Below are positions 1-7,098 of a stretch of 8,547 bases of DNA, piece by piece. The translations under genes and the position numbers were made by a program. The notes under the pieces are model-generated. The model was not told the DNA's origin. It saw only the letters and a program-made list of their open reading frames with translations, and did not search any database. Positions within the stretch are counted from its first letter, which is position 1. Every line of letters starts with the position of its first letter. This stretch comes from Serpens sp035497635 (lineage in GTDB: Bacteria > Pseudomonadota > Gammaproteobacteria > Pseudomonadales > Pseudomonadaceae): positions 1-8,547 of the forward strand of contig DATJDB010000057.1 in the NCBI GenBank assembly GCA_035497635.1. The letters run 5' to 3'.

Positions 1-802
1 AGTCGTCGAGGAAGGCATAGGGGCCGAAGTCGAAGGTCAGGCCGAGGATCGACAGGTTGTCGGTATTCATCACCCCGTGGCAGAAGCCGTAGGCCTGCCA
101 GTAGGCGATCATTTCGGCGCTGCGCTCGACTACCGTGCGAAACAGCGCGGCGTCGTCGGCGCAGTCGGCGAAATGGTTGGCGCGGGTGAAGTCCAGCAAC
201 TGGCGCAAGGCCTCGTGCTGGCGCGTGTAATAGAAGTATTCGAAGTGGCCGAAGCGAATATGGCTGGGCGCCAGGCGCAGTAGCATGGCGGCGGTTTCCT
301 TGCGCTCGCGCCACACGGGGGTCGCCGAGGCCACCACGCACAGTGCGCGGGTAGTCGGCACGCCCAGCGCCGCCAGGTATTCGCTGGCAAGAAACTCGCG
401 GATCGAGCTGCGCAGCACCGCGCGGCCATCGCCCATGCGCGAGTAGGGCGTCGAGCCGGCGCCTTTCAGGTGCAAGTCCCAGTGCTCGCCGGCCTCGTTA
501 ACCACTTCACCGAGCAGCAGCCCGCGACCATCGCCCAGACGCGGGTTGTAGACGCCGAACTGGTGCCCGGAATAGACCATCGCCCGGGGCTCGGCGTCGC
601 GCCACAGCGCGTGGCCGGAGAACAGGCGGACGAATTCCGGGCGCTGCGTTTCGGCCGGGTCCAGGTCGAGCAGCGCCAGCGCCGCCTCGCTGACGATGGC
701 CAGGCGCGGCTCGGCGATGGGCTCGGGCGCCACGGCGGTGGAGAAATCATCGCCCAGACGCGCGAAGCGGTTGTCGAAGCGCAGCTGGTCGAGACGTTTC
801 AT
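1..802 (-). CDS. selO: SelO/YdiU protein adenylyltransferase (pseudokinase AMPylase), N-terminal 267 codons, cut by left window edge
   Basis: SelO transfers AMP from ATP to Ser, Thr or Tyr hydroxyls of proteins; in bacteria it is linked to redox stress (established knowledge). Translation from the ATG at 802 gives MKRLDQLRFDNRF and the family signatures: SGHQFGVYNPRLGDGRG at about residues 78-94, the LKGAG-TPYSRMGDGRAV stretch around Lys113, IREF with Glu136, LLRLAPSHIRFGHFEYF with Arg176 and Arg183, then HGVMNTDN (Asp248, Asn249) and the DFG-like triplet at Asp258. Lys113, Glu136, Arg176 and Arg183 fall at the numbering I recall for P. syringae SelO; the catalytic-loop Asp is four lower (252 there), so a short indel lies between. 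All nucleotide-binding residues in the visible part are present, so it is probably active. The family is about 490 residues long, so the C-terminal half lies outside the window. It follows mscK by 8 bases and is probably cotranscribed with it. Confidence 0.96.
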   Translation of the reverse strand, partial: MKRLDQLRFDNRFARLGDDFSTAVAPEPIAEPRLAIVSEAALALLDLDPAETQRPEFVRLFSGHALWRDAEPRAMVYSGHQFGVYNPRLGDGRGLLLGEVVNEAGEHWDLHLKGAGSTPYSRMGDGRAVLRSSIREFLASEYLAALGVPTTRALCVVASATPVWRERKETAAMLLRLAPSHIRFGHFEYFYYTRQHEALRQLLDFTRANHFADCADDAALFRTVVERSAEMIAYWQAYGFCHGVMNTDNLSILGLTFDFGPYAFLDD

Positions 803-808
803 GGCAAA

Positions 809-812
809 CCTC
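809..812 (-). promoter_or_regulatory. Shine-Dalgarno of selO, inside the mscK stop codon
   Basis: On the minus strand the sequence reads TGAGG, then six bases, then the selO ATG. GAGG shares its first two bases with the TGA stop of mscK (811-813). The spacing is suitable, it supports the ATG at 802 as the selO start, and ribosomes finishing mscK would cover this site. Coupling is inferred. Confidence 0.7.
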
Positions 813-3800
813 AGGGTTGGGCCGGGGGCGGTATCGGCTGCGCGGTGGCCGCGGCGGCGGCGCCCAGTGCGGCGGTGTGGCCGATCTGCGCCTCCTGGCC
901 GTGCAGATTCTTGACGAACACGTCGACCTGGCGGAAGGCGATCTCGATGCCGTGCTCGCGGAACAGCTGTTCGATGCGCCGGTTGATCTCGTCGGTGGCG
1001 CGGCCGCGATCGCCCAGTTCGCGCACATGGATGATCAGGTCGTGATCGAGGGTGCTCTCGCCGAAGACCTGGAACAACACCAGCGGTTCCGGATCACGCA
1101 TCACCCGCACGTTCTCGTAGGCGGCCTGGTAGAGCAGACGGCGCACCAGCTCCAGGTCCGAGCCGTAGCCGACGCCGACCTTGAGCACCAGGCGGGTGAC
1201 GGTGTCGCTCAGTGTCCAGTTGATCAGCTGGTCGGTGATGAAGGTCTTGTTGGGCACCACCACCACCTTGCGGTCGGCGTCGATGATGTGGGTGGCGCGG
1301 ATGCGGATGCGGTTCACCGAGCCGGTGACATTGCCGATGGTCACCAGGTCGCCGATGCGCACCGGGCGCTCGAACAGGATGATCAGGCCGGAAATGAAGT
1401 TGGCGATGATTTCCTGCATGCCGAAGCCGATGCCCACCGACAGCGCCGCCACCAGCCATTGCAGCTTGTCCCAGCTGACCCCCAGCGTGGACAGCGTGGT
1501 GACGATGCCGAAACCCATGATCAGGTAGGACAGCAGTGTGGTCGTGGCATAGGCGCTGCCCTGCGCCAGGCTCATGCGCGACAGCACCAGCACTTCCAGC
1601 AGGCCGGGCAGGTTGCGCGCCAGCACCAGGGTCAGGCCGACGATCAGCAGCGCGCCCAGCAGATCGAGCAGACTGATCGGGCGCAGGCTGGCGGCAGCGC
1701 CGCTGCCGTGGGTGAATTCGTAGAGGGTGACGTTATCCAGGTAGCTGAACACCGTCAGCAGGTCCGACCAGACCCACCAGAGCACCGCCAGCAGGCCGGC
1801 GAACAGGCCCAGGCGGATCAGGCGCAGCGATTGCTGGTTGACCTGTTCGATGGCCAGGCCTGGCTCCTCCACGGGCGTGGGTGCGCCGTCGACGCCCTCC
1901 GGTGCCTGCGCCTCGGCATCGCGCCGGCTCTGCGCGCGCTGCCAGGCCAGCCGCCGGGCCGCCACCGCCAGGCCGCGCGCCAGCAGGGCTTCGAGCAGCA
2001 CCCAGAGCAGCAGCGCATAGAGGGTATCGATCAGCCGACCGCTGAGCTTGAGCGCGGTGTAGTAGTAGCCGGCGAAGATCGCCGCCATCAGCAGCAGCGG
2101 CAGCAGGGTGATCAGGGCGCCCAGTATTTTGCGCAGCGGCGGCACCCGGTGGCTCTGCGGACCCCGGAACATCAGGCGGGCCAGCAGCCAGGTGAGCAGG
2201 GCAAAACCGGCAAGCAGCAACAGCACGCCCAGCACGTCCTGATCGAACACGCCCGGCTGATCCTGGGCGAAGGCCACCACGCCGACCAGCACCAGCAGCA
2301 CGATGCTCAGCCAGCGTATCTGCCGGTGCAGGAATCTCACCTGCGTGGGACTCCAGCCGAAATGCCGTTCGGCCACGCCACCCGGGGCGAGCAACTGATA
2401 GGCGGTGTACAGCACCAGCCAGGCGCCGGCCATGGCAAGCAGCGTGGCGCCGAGGTGAATATTCTGGCCACGCGCGTCGATCTGCAGCGCGTAGCCGGCC
2501 AGGGCCAGCATCAGGCTGCCGGGCAATGCCTGCAGCAGGCTGAGCAGGATGGCCAGCGGCGTGTGGCGCTGGCTGTCGCGCTCCATCTGGCCGATGTCCG
2601 CGTGCAGCGCCTGCAGCTTGCGGCGCCACAGGTTGCGCTGAGCGACCAGCACCGCGCTGAGCAGCAGCGGCAGGAACACCCAGGGTCGGGTCAACAGTCC
2701 GCCGACCAGTTCGCGCACGGCGCCCTGCCAGTCCAGGTCGGCGGTCTGCTCGATCAGCCGGGTTGGCAGGCGCTTCCACCAGTCCGGGTTCAGCGGGGGA
2801 TGGCTGGGAATCCAGAACAGCTGCTCTTCCAGAGTGCTGCTCAGGCGGCCGGCCAGATCACGCAACTGCCGCTGGTTGAGCTGCAGGCTGACGGCTTCGC
2901 CGAGCAGCACATTGAGTTCACGGGTCAGGCGGTTGGCCAGTTCGGCTCGGCTGCTCATCAGCTCCAGCAGGGCGCTGCGCAGTCGCGCATCGGAGGGGTC
3001 GCCGCTGTCGGCGATCAGCGTGTCGACCAGCTTCTGCGGGTTGGCCAGCTGTTCGCGGTCCTGGTTGAGCTCGAACTGGTAGAGACGGATGTCGGCGATC
3101 TCGTCCGCCAGTTTGCCGTCCACCGCCACCTGCGGCAGGCGGCGCTTCTGTTCCATGAGGATCTGCGCCAACAGCAGGCTGCCCTTGAGCGCCTCGATCT
3201 GCTCGCCCAGCACCTGCTCGCTCTGGGTCAGGCTCTCCAGGCGCTGGCGGGTGCGCAGGTTGGCCTGGGTCACCTCGTTGAGACGGTCGGTGGTGCGCAG
3301 CAGGTGATCGGTCAGTTTCAGGTTGTGGGCGGTTTCCTGGGCCAGCAGGCGGTCCGGGCTGGCGCGGCGGGCTTCCTGGGTGGCCTGCTCGCGGGTCTGT
3401 TCGGACTGCGCCAGACGCTTGCGGTTGATCAGCGCCTGCAGGCCGAAGATTTCCTGCTCGATGCGCTCGATGCGCGCGGTGAGCAGCTCGCGGCGCTGGC
3501 TGCCCAGCTCCAGCAGGGTGTCGTTGGCGGCCAGGGCGCGACGGTTCAGCTCGTTGCCCAGCGTCAGGGCGGCCAGCTCGGCATTCAGCAGATCACGGTG
3601 TTCGCTGTCCAGCGGCTGGCCGCCCAGGCGGCCTTCCTTGAACGCCACCTGCAATTGCTGCATGCGCGCCTGGTTGCTGCTGATGTCGGTCTGTGCCCGT
3701 TCCGGGCGGGTCTGGGCATTGATGATCAGGATGTTGGCGGCGGTCAGTTCCTGCTGCCACTCGGTGAGCTGCTGATTGCGCGCTTCAAGGAATAGTTCCA

Positions 3801-4137
3801 GTTCGACGATATCGGCGTCGGCCTGTTCCCGCGCCGGATCGCTGTGCGGCCTGGCCTGGAGTGTCTCGTAGGCGCGCTGCGCCGCGCTGATCTGTTCGGG
3901 CGCGCTGACCAGTTCCTGTTCCAGGCTTGCGAGGCGGGTGCGCAGTTCGTCCTGGCGGATCAGCTGCGCAAGCGTCTGCTCAAGGGTCTGCTGCAGCCGT
4001 AGCTGCTCGTTTTCCGGCAGCTTGCGCTCCGGCAGGGCGGCCAGGGCAGCCTCGACGGTTTCCCGGCTGGGCGGCTCGGCGGCATGCAGGGGGAGGCAGA
4101 CACACAGCAGGAGCAGCAGCGAACGGATCAGGAGCAT
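811..4137 (-). CDS. mscK: MscK/KefA-type large mechanosensitive channel
   Basis: A 1108-residue inner-membrane channel that opens under membrane tension to release ions, mainly K+ in the MscK branch, during hypo-osmotic shock. Residues 1-20 are a signal peptide (Arg5, Leu-rich core, LPLHA-A end). About 21-440 is a long charged, Gln/Leu/Glu-rich coiled-coil periplasmic domain. Roughly eleven hydrophobic segments follow between 484 and 920, broken by a charged cytoplasmic linker at 725-768. The last is the MscS-type pore helix (SVGIGFGMQEIIANF, 900-914), followed by LFERPVRIGD (921-930), the beta domain with VVVPNKTFIT (959-968) and INW, and the C-terminal alpha/beta domain to about 1078. Length and pore sequence match E. 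coli MscK (about 1120 aa) better than small MscS; YjeP/MscM is the alternative name for this architecture. An Ala/Pro-rich tail ends the protein. The ATG at 4137 is the only sensible start and has no clear Shine-Dalgarno sequence. Its neighbour upstream is a K+/H+ antiporter. Confidence 0.93.
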   Translation of the reverse strand: MLLIRSLLLLLCVCLPLHAAEPPSRETVEAALAALPERKLPENEQLRLQQTLEQTLAQLIRQDELRTRLASLEQELVSAPEQISAAQRAYETLQARPHSDPAREQADADIVELELFLEARNQQLTEWQQELTAANILIINAQTRPERAQTDISSNQARMQQLQVAFKEGRLGGQPLDSEHRDLLNAELAALTLGNELNRRALAANDTLLELGSQRRELLTARIERIEQEIFGLQALINRKRLAQSEQTREQATQEARRASPDRLLAQETAHNLKLTDHLLRTTDRLNEVTQANLRTRQRLESLTQSEQVLGEQIEALKGSLLLAQILMEQKRRLPQVAVDGKLADEIADIRLYQFELNQDREQLANPQKLVDTLIADSGDPSDARLRSALLELMSSRAELANRLTRELNVLLGEAVSLQLNQRQLRDLAGRLSSTLEEQLFWIPSHPPLNPDWWKRLPTRLIEQTADLDWQGAVRELVGGLLTRPWVFLPLLLSAVLVAQRNLWRRKLQALHADIGQMERDSQRHTPLAILLSLLQALPGSLMLALAGYALQIDARGQNIHLGATLLAMAGAWLVLYTAYQLLAPGGVAERHFGWSPTQVRFLHRQIRWLSIVLLVLVGVVAFAQDQPGVFDQDVLGVLLLLAGFALLTWLLARLMFRGPQSHRVPPLRKILGALITLLPLLLMAAIFAGYYYTALKLSGRLIDTLYALLLWVLLEALLARGLAVAARRLAWQRAQSRRDAEAQAPEGVDGAPTPVEEPGLAIEQVNQQSLRLIRLGLFAGLLAVLWWVWSDLLTVFSYLDNVTLYEFTHGSGAAASLRPISLLDLLGALLIVGLTLVLARNLPGLLEVLVLSRMSLAQGSAYATTTLLSYLIMGFGIVTTLSTLGVSWDKLQWLVAALSVGIGFGMQEIIANFISGLIILFERPVRIGDLVTIGNVTGSVNRIRIRATHIIDADRKVVVVPNKTFITDQLINWTLSDTVTRLVLKVGVGYGSDLELVRRLLYQAAYENVRVMRDPEPLVLFQVFGESTLDHDLIIHVRELGDRGRATDEINRRIEQLFREHGIEIAFRQVDVFVKNLHGQEAQIGHTAALGAAAAATAQPIPPPAQP

Positions 4138-4160
4138 GGCTGAACAGCATCGGGGAGTTG

Positions 4161-4178
4161 GGGCCGGGGCGCCGGCCC
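4161..4178 (-). repeat. GC-only hairpin in the nhaP2-mscK gap
   Basis: GGGCCGG (4161-4167) and CCGGCCC (4172-4178) form a perfect 7-bp stem with a 4-base loop, starting 5 bases after the antiporter stop codon. No T-run follows on the minus strand, so it is not a standard intrinsic terminator. It could stabilise or process the transcript, or reduce readthrough into mscK. Function is inferred. Confidence 0.4.
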
Positions 4179-4183
4179 TCGGG

Positions 4184-5932
4184 CTAGAAGGAAAGCCCCG
4201 GCGGCAGGGACTTGCTGCCCTCGGGGAATTTCAGGCCGACCTTGCGGATGCGCGCGCCATCCATCTGCGCCACGGTCCAGGTCAGACCGTTCCATTCGAC
4301 CTGATCGCCTACCACGGGTTCGCTGCCCAGGCGGCGGGCGATGAACTGGCCCAGCGGCATGTCGCCTTCTTCATCTTGCAGGGCCAGGCCATAGACGGCC
4401 GCCACCGCGCCGAGTTCCGCCGAGCCTTCAAGGATGAAGTCGCCGAAGAAGTGCAGGTCCTTGCCGCGCTTGGGCGGTTCGCTGAACAGCGTGCCGAGGC
4501 CCGGCAGATTCTGTTCCTGACCGACCACACACAGGATGTCGCCGACCTGCAGCGTGGTGCTGCCGCTGGGGTGCAACAGCTGCTGGCCACGGAACAGGGC
4601 GGCGATACGGGTGCCTTCCGGCATATTCAGCGCGCGCAGCGGCTGGTTGATGTACCACTTCTTTTCGCCCAGGCGGTAGACGAACAGCTCCCAGGGGCTG
4701 GTGGGATGCACTTCCAATCCGGTGCGGGAAATCGGCGAAGGCGCCGGCGGGACCTCCACTCGCGCCTTGCGGGCCGCCCAGGGCAGGGTGCTGCCCTGCA
4801 GCAGCAGCGACACCAGCACGATGAAGAAGGCAACATTGAAGAACAGCTGGGCATTATCCAGCCCGGCCATCAGCGGGAACACCGCCAGAATCACCGGCAC
4901 CGCGCCACGCAGGCCGATCCAGGAAATGAAGGCGCGCTCGCGCAGGTTGAAACCCCGGAACGGCAGCAGGCCGATGAACACCGAGATCGGCCGGGCGAAC
5001 AGAATCATCCACAGCGACAGCAACAACGCCGGCACGGCGATCGGCAGCAGCTCGCTGGGCGTGAGCAGCAGGCCGAGCACCAGGAACATGCCGATCTGGC
5101 TCAGCCAGGCCAGGCCATCGAACATGTGCAGGATGCCGTGGCGGTTGCGGATTGGCCGGTTGCCCAGCAGCAGGCCGCAGACGTACACGGCGAGAATGCC
5201 GCTGCCGCCGATGGCGCCGGCGATGGCGAAGGTCATGATGCCGCCACTGACCGCCAGCAACGGGTAGAGGCCGCTGGCAACCTCGACGCGGTTGATCAGT
5301 TGCAGCAGCAGCCAGCCGGAGGCCAGGCCGAGCAGGGTGCCCAGGCCGAACTGGGTGAGCAGACTGACAAAAAAGGGCAGGCCGAAATTGCTTTCGCCGG
5401 TGGCGATCATGGCGATCAGCGACACGGTGAGGAACATGGCCATCGGGTCGTTGCTGCCCGATTCGATTTCCAGGGTCGGTCCGACCCGCTCGTTCAGGCC
5501 CTTGCCATTGAGCAGGTTGAACACCACGGCGGCGTCGGTGGAGCCGACGATGGCACCGATCAGCAGGCCTTCGAGCAGCGACAGGTTGAACAGCCAGGCG
5601 GCGGCGATGCCGGTCAGGCCAGCGGTGATCATCACGCCGAAGGTGGCCAGCGACAGGGCCGGCCACAGCGCCACGCGGAAGGTGGCGGCGCGGGTGCGCA
5701 TGCCGCCGTCGAGCAGGATGACCGCCAGGGCCAGGTTGCTGACCAGGTAGGCCAGCGAATAGTTGTTGAAGACGATGCCGCCAATGCCGTCGACGCCGGC
5801 CAGCATGCCCACGGCCAGGAAGATGACCAGCACCGGGATGCCGATGCGGGTGGAAAAGGAGCTCACCAGGATGCTGCAGACCACCAGAAGCGCGCCAACT
5901 AAAAACAGGCTGTTGATGGTGCTGGCGTCCAA
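4184..5932 (-). CDS. nhaP2: NhaP2/CvrA-type K+/H+ antiporter with C-terminal regulatory domains
   Basis: A 582-residue CPA1-family antiporter that exchanges cytoplasmic K+ (and possibly Na+) for protons across the inner membrane. Residues 1-390 form about 12-13 membrane segments. Family motifs are visible: LLDGGMRT (73-80), GSTDAAVVF (130-138, Asp133), the ion-binding stretch EIESGSNDP (155-163, with Asn161-Asp162 matching the ND pair of NhaP antiporters), LLLGNRPIRNRHG (254-266), and ISWIGLRGAVP (336-346). Residues about 428-485 are a TrkA_C (RCK_C) domain with VGDILCVVG, and about 493-575 resemble the CorC_HlyC domain; both suggest cytoplasmic ligand control. Length and order match E. coli NhaP2/CvrA (about 578 aa), whose N-terminus begins MDATT by my recollection, against MDAST here. 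That supports the TTG start at 5932; the next Met is residue 43, inside the second membrane helix. It is probably the first gene of the nhaP2-mscK-selO operon. Confidence 0.94.
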   Translation of the reverse strand: MDASTINSLFLVGALLVVCSILVSSFSTRIGIPVLVIFLAVGMLAGVDGIGGIVFNNYSLAYLVSNLALAVILLDGGMRTRAATFRVALWPALSLATFGVMITAGLTGIAAAWLFNLSLLEGLLIGAIVGSTDAAVVFNLLNGKGLNERVGPTLEIESGSNDPMAMFLTVSLIAMIATGESNFGLPFFVSLLTQFGLGTLLGLASGWLLLQLINRVEVASGLYPLLAVSGGIMTFAIAGAIGGSGILAVYVCGLLLGNRPIRNRHGILHMFDGLAWLSQIGMFLVLGLLLTPSELLPIAVPALLLSLWMILFARPISVFIGLLPFRGFNLRERAFISWIGLRGAVPVILAVFPLMAGLDNAQLFFNVAFFIVLVSLLLQGSTLPWAARKARVEVPPAPSPISRTGLEVHPTSPWELFVYRLGEKKWYINQPLRALNMPEGTRIAALFRGQQLLHPSGSTTLQVGDILCVVGQEQNLPGLGTLFSEPPKRGKDLHFFGDFILEGSAELGAVAAVYGLALQDEEGDMPLGQFIARRLGSEPVVGDQVEWNGLTWTVAQMDGARIRKVGLKFPEGSKSLPPGLSF

Positions 5933-5939
5933 AGCGTCG

Positions 5940-5944
5940 CTCCT
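5940..5944 (-). promoter_or_regulatory. Shine-Dalgarno of nhaP2, fixing a TTG start
   Basis: AGGAG on the minus strand lies 7 bases before TTG (5932-5930). No ATG or GTG start gives the conserved N-terminus, so this site decides the start. Confidence 0.75.
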
Positions 5945-5974
5945 GTCGTCTGAGGTGAAAAGGCGAAGGACGAC

Positions 5975-6002
5975 GCTATGTCAATAAGCCCTCGAATATC
6001 AA
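5975..6002 (-). promoter_or_regulatory. Weak sigma-70 promoter candidate for nhaP2
   Basis: TTGATA (6002-5997, one mismatch to the -35 consensus) is followed after 16 bases by CATAGC (5980-5975), a poor -10. A perfect TTGACA also lies at 5984-5979 but has no recognisable -10 at 16-18 bases. The assignment is tentative; some promoter is expected in this 99-base gap unless the antiporter is transcribed from the upstream gene pair. Confidence 0.25.
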
Positions 6003-6012
6003 GCGCTTAATG

Positions 6013-6031
6013 CAATATGGAGGCCATATTG
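6013..6031. repeat. Perfect AT-rich inverted repeat between nitronate monooxygenase and nhaP2
   Basis: CAATATGG (6013-6020), a 3-base spacer, and CCATATTG (6024-6031) form a perfect 8-bp inverted repeat. It starts at the base next to the TGA of the monooxygenase gene (6032-6034) and lies about 81 bases before the nhaP2 start. No T-run follows in either direction, so a standard terminator is unlikely; a binding site for a dimeric regulator or an mRNA 3'-end hairpin are both possible. The 8-bp palindrome AAGCGCTT lies nearby at 6001-6008. Confidence 0.5.
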
Positions 6032-7084
6032 TCACAGCATGTTCGGCAGGCCCTCCGCCAGCAGGCGGGTCAACGCCTCTGCGGGCAGGCCGTTGCGGTT
6101 GCCCACATGTTGTCCCGACCAGAGTGGCGAGCAGGCATCGCGATTGCGACGTTCGGCCGCCGCGCGCAGCGGGCCGATGGCATTGCCGGCCAGCGGGAAC
6201 GGCGAAATTCCATCGGGACGCGGACCCAGGGTTTCGATCAGGCGATTGACGATGCCGCGCGCCGGACGGCCGCTGAACAGGGTGGTGAGTTCGGTGTGGC
6301 GCGCCGCGTCACTGCCGAGGGCCGTGCGGTGCAGGGTGCTGGTGTTGGCTTCCGGACACAGCAGGTAGGCGGTGCCGATCTGCGCGCCCTGGGCGCCGAG
6401 GGCCAGCGCGGCACGCACGCCGCGGGCATCGGCAATGCCGCCGGCGGCGATGACCGGCACGTTCAAGGCATCGGCCAGTTGCGGCACCAGCGCGAAGGTG
6501 CCGAGCTGGCGACCCAGTTCCAGGGACAGGAAATGCCCGCGATGGCCGCCGGCTTCCAGGCCCTGGGCAATCACCGCATCGGCCCCGTGTGCCTGCAGCC
6601 ACAGACCTTCCTCCAGCGTGGTGGCGCTGGCCAGGATGCGCGCACCGGTGGCCTGGACGCGCTCCAGCAGCTCGGGCGCCGGCAGGCCGAAGTGGAAGCT
6701 GACCACTGCCGGGCGATGGCGCTCGACGATGTCGGCCATCGCGGCGCTGAACGGCTGGCGACCGGGACCGTCGGGAATGCTTGCCGGATCGACGTCGAAC
6801 TCTTTGTAGAACGGTGCCAGCAGGGCGCGCCAATGCTGTTCACGCGAGGCGTCCGGCGCCGGTGGCGTGTGGGCGAAGAAATTCACGTTATAGGGCTGGT
6901 CGGTCAACGCCTTGAGCTTGTCCAACTCGGCATCCAGTGCCTCGGGGGTAAGCAGCGCGGCCGGCAGCGCGCCGAGACCGCCGGCCAGGCAGACGGCGGC
7001 GGCCAGGTGGTGATCCTGGGAGCCGGCCATGGGGGCCTGGAGAATCGGCAGGCGGCAACCGAGCAGGGTGGTCAGGGCGTTCAT
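6032..7084 (-). CDS. Class I nitronate monooxygenase (FMN TIM-barrel, 2-nitropropane dioxygenase family)
   Basis: A 350-residue FMN enzyme expected to oxidise alkyl nitronates such as propionate-3-nitronate with O2. Family signatures in order: LPILQAPMAGS (12-22), LAGGLGALPAALL (33-45), YNVNFFAH (65-72), VVSFHFGLP (127-135, His131), QGLEAGGHRG (174-183, His181, the position of the proposed catalytic base), PVIAAGGIAD (210-219) and AQIGTAYL (234-241) for FMN phosphate binding, and SPLWSGQ (319-325). These match class I enzymes such as P. aeruginosa PA4202, as I recall it. The ATG at 7084 overlaps the stop codon of the MFS gene (ATGA), with GGAG 10 bases upstream. The same frame stays open to 7903, but that extension runs through the transporter gene and resembles no protein I recognise. 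The enzyme is cytoplasmic: no signal peptide or membrane segment is visible. Physiological substrate is inferred from the family. Confidence 0.92.
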   Translation of the reverse strand: MNALTTLLGCRLPILQAPMAGSQDHHLAAAVCLAGGLGALPAALLTPEALDAELDKLKALTDQPYNVNFFAHTPPAPDASREQHWRALLAPFYKEFDVDPASIPDGPGRQPFSAAMADIVERHRPAVVSFHFGLPAPELLERVQATGARILASATTLEEGLWLQAHGADAVIAQGLEAGGHRGHFLSLELGRQLGTFALVPQLADALNVPVIAAGGIADARGVRAALALGAQGAQIGTAYLLCPEANTSTLHRTALGSDAARHTELTTLFSGRPARGIVNRLIETLGPRPDGISPFPLAGNAIGPLRAAAERRNRDACSPLWSGQHVGNRNGLPAEALTRLLAEGLPNML

Positions 7085-7098
7085 TGCTGAAGGGCTCC
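7081..7098 (-). promoter_or_regulatory. ATGA stop-start overlap and Shine-Dalgarno of the monooxygenase gene
   Basis: The minus strand reads GGAG (7098-7095), ten bases, then ATGA (7084-7081), in which the monooxygenase ATG overlaps the transporter TGA. This is the classic arrangement for translational coupling and indicates a two-gene operon. Confidence 0.8.

Noticed and set aside
130..429. Minus-strand open frame of 99 codons within selO
   Set aside because: It is in a different frame from the SelO reading, is Ala/Arg/Ser/Pro-rich, and has no recognisable motif.
817..3795. Very long open frame on the plus strand (992 codons) opposite the channel gene
   Set aside because: Its translation is dominated by Gln, Ala, His, Gly and Arg with no recognisable domain. 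It is the antisense shadow of mscK, whose protein is clearly recognisable; GC-rich genes commonly leave such frames open.
4161..4178. GC hairpin as an intrinsic terminator of nhaP2
   Set aside because: No T-run follows on the transcribed strand, and mscK begins only 24 bases later, so termination here is not supported.
3938..5902. Plus-strand open frame of 654 codons opposite the antiporter gene
   Set aside because: Low-complexity Gln/Ala/Gly/Asp/His-rich translation with no domain, opposite a well-identified antiporter; an antisense artefact.
6013..6031. AT-rich inverted repeat as an intrinsic terminator of the monooxygenase operon
   Set aside because: The stem is AT-rich and is followed by CATTAAGCGC rather than a T-run. 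A weak or factor-assisted 3' end cannot be excluded.
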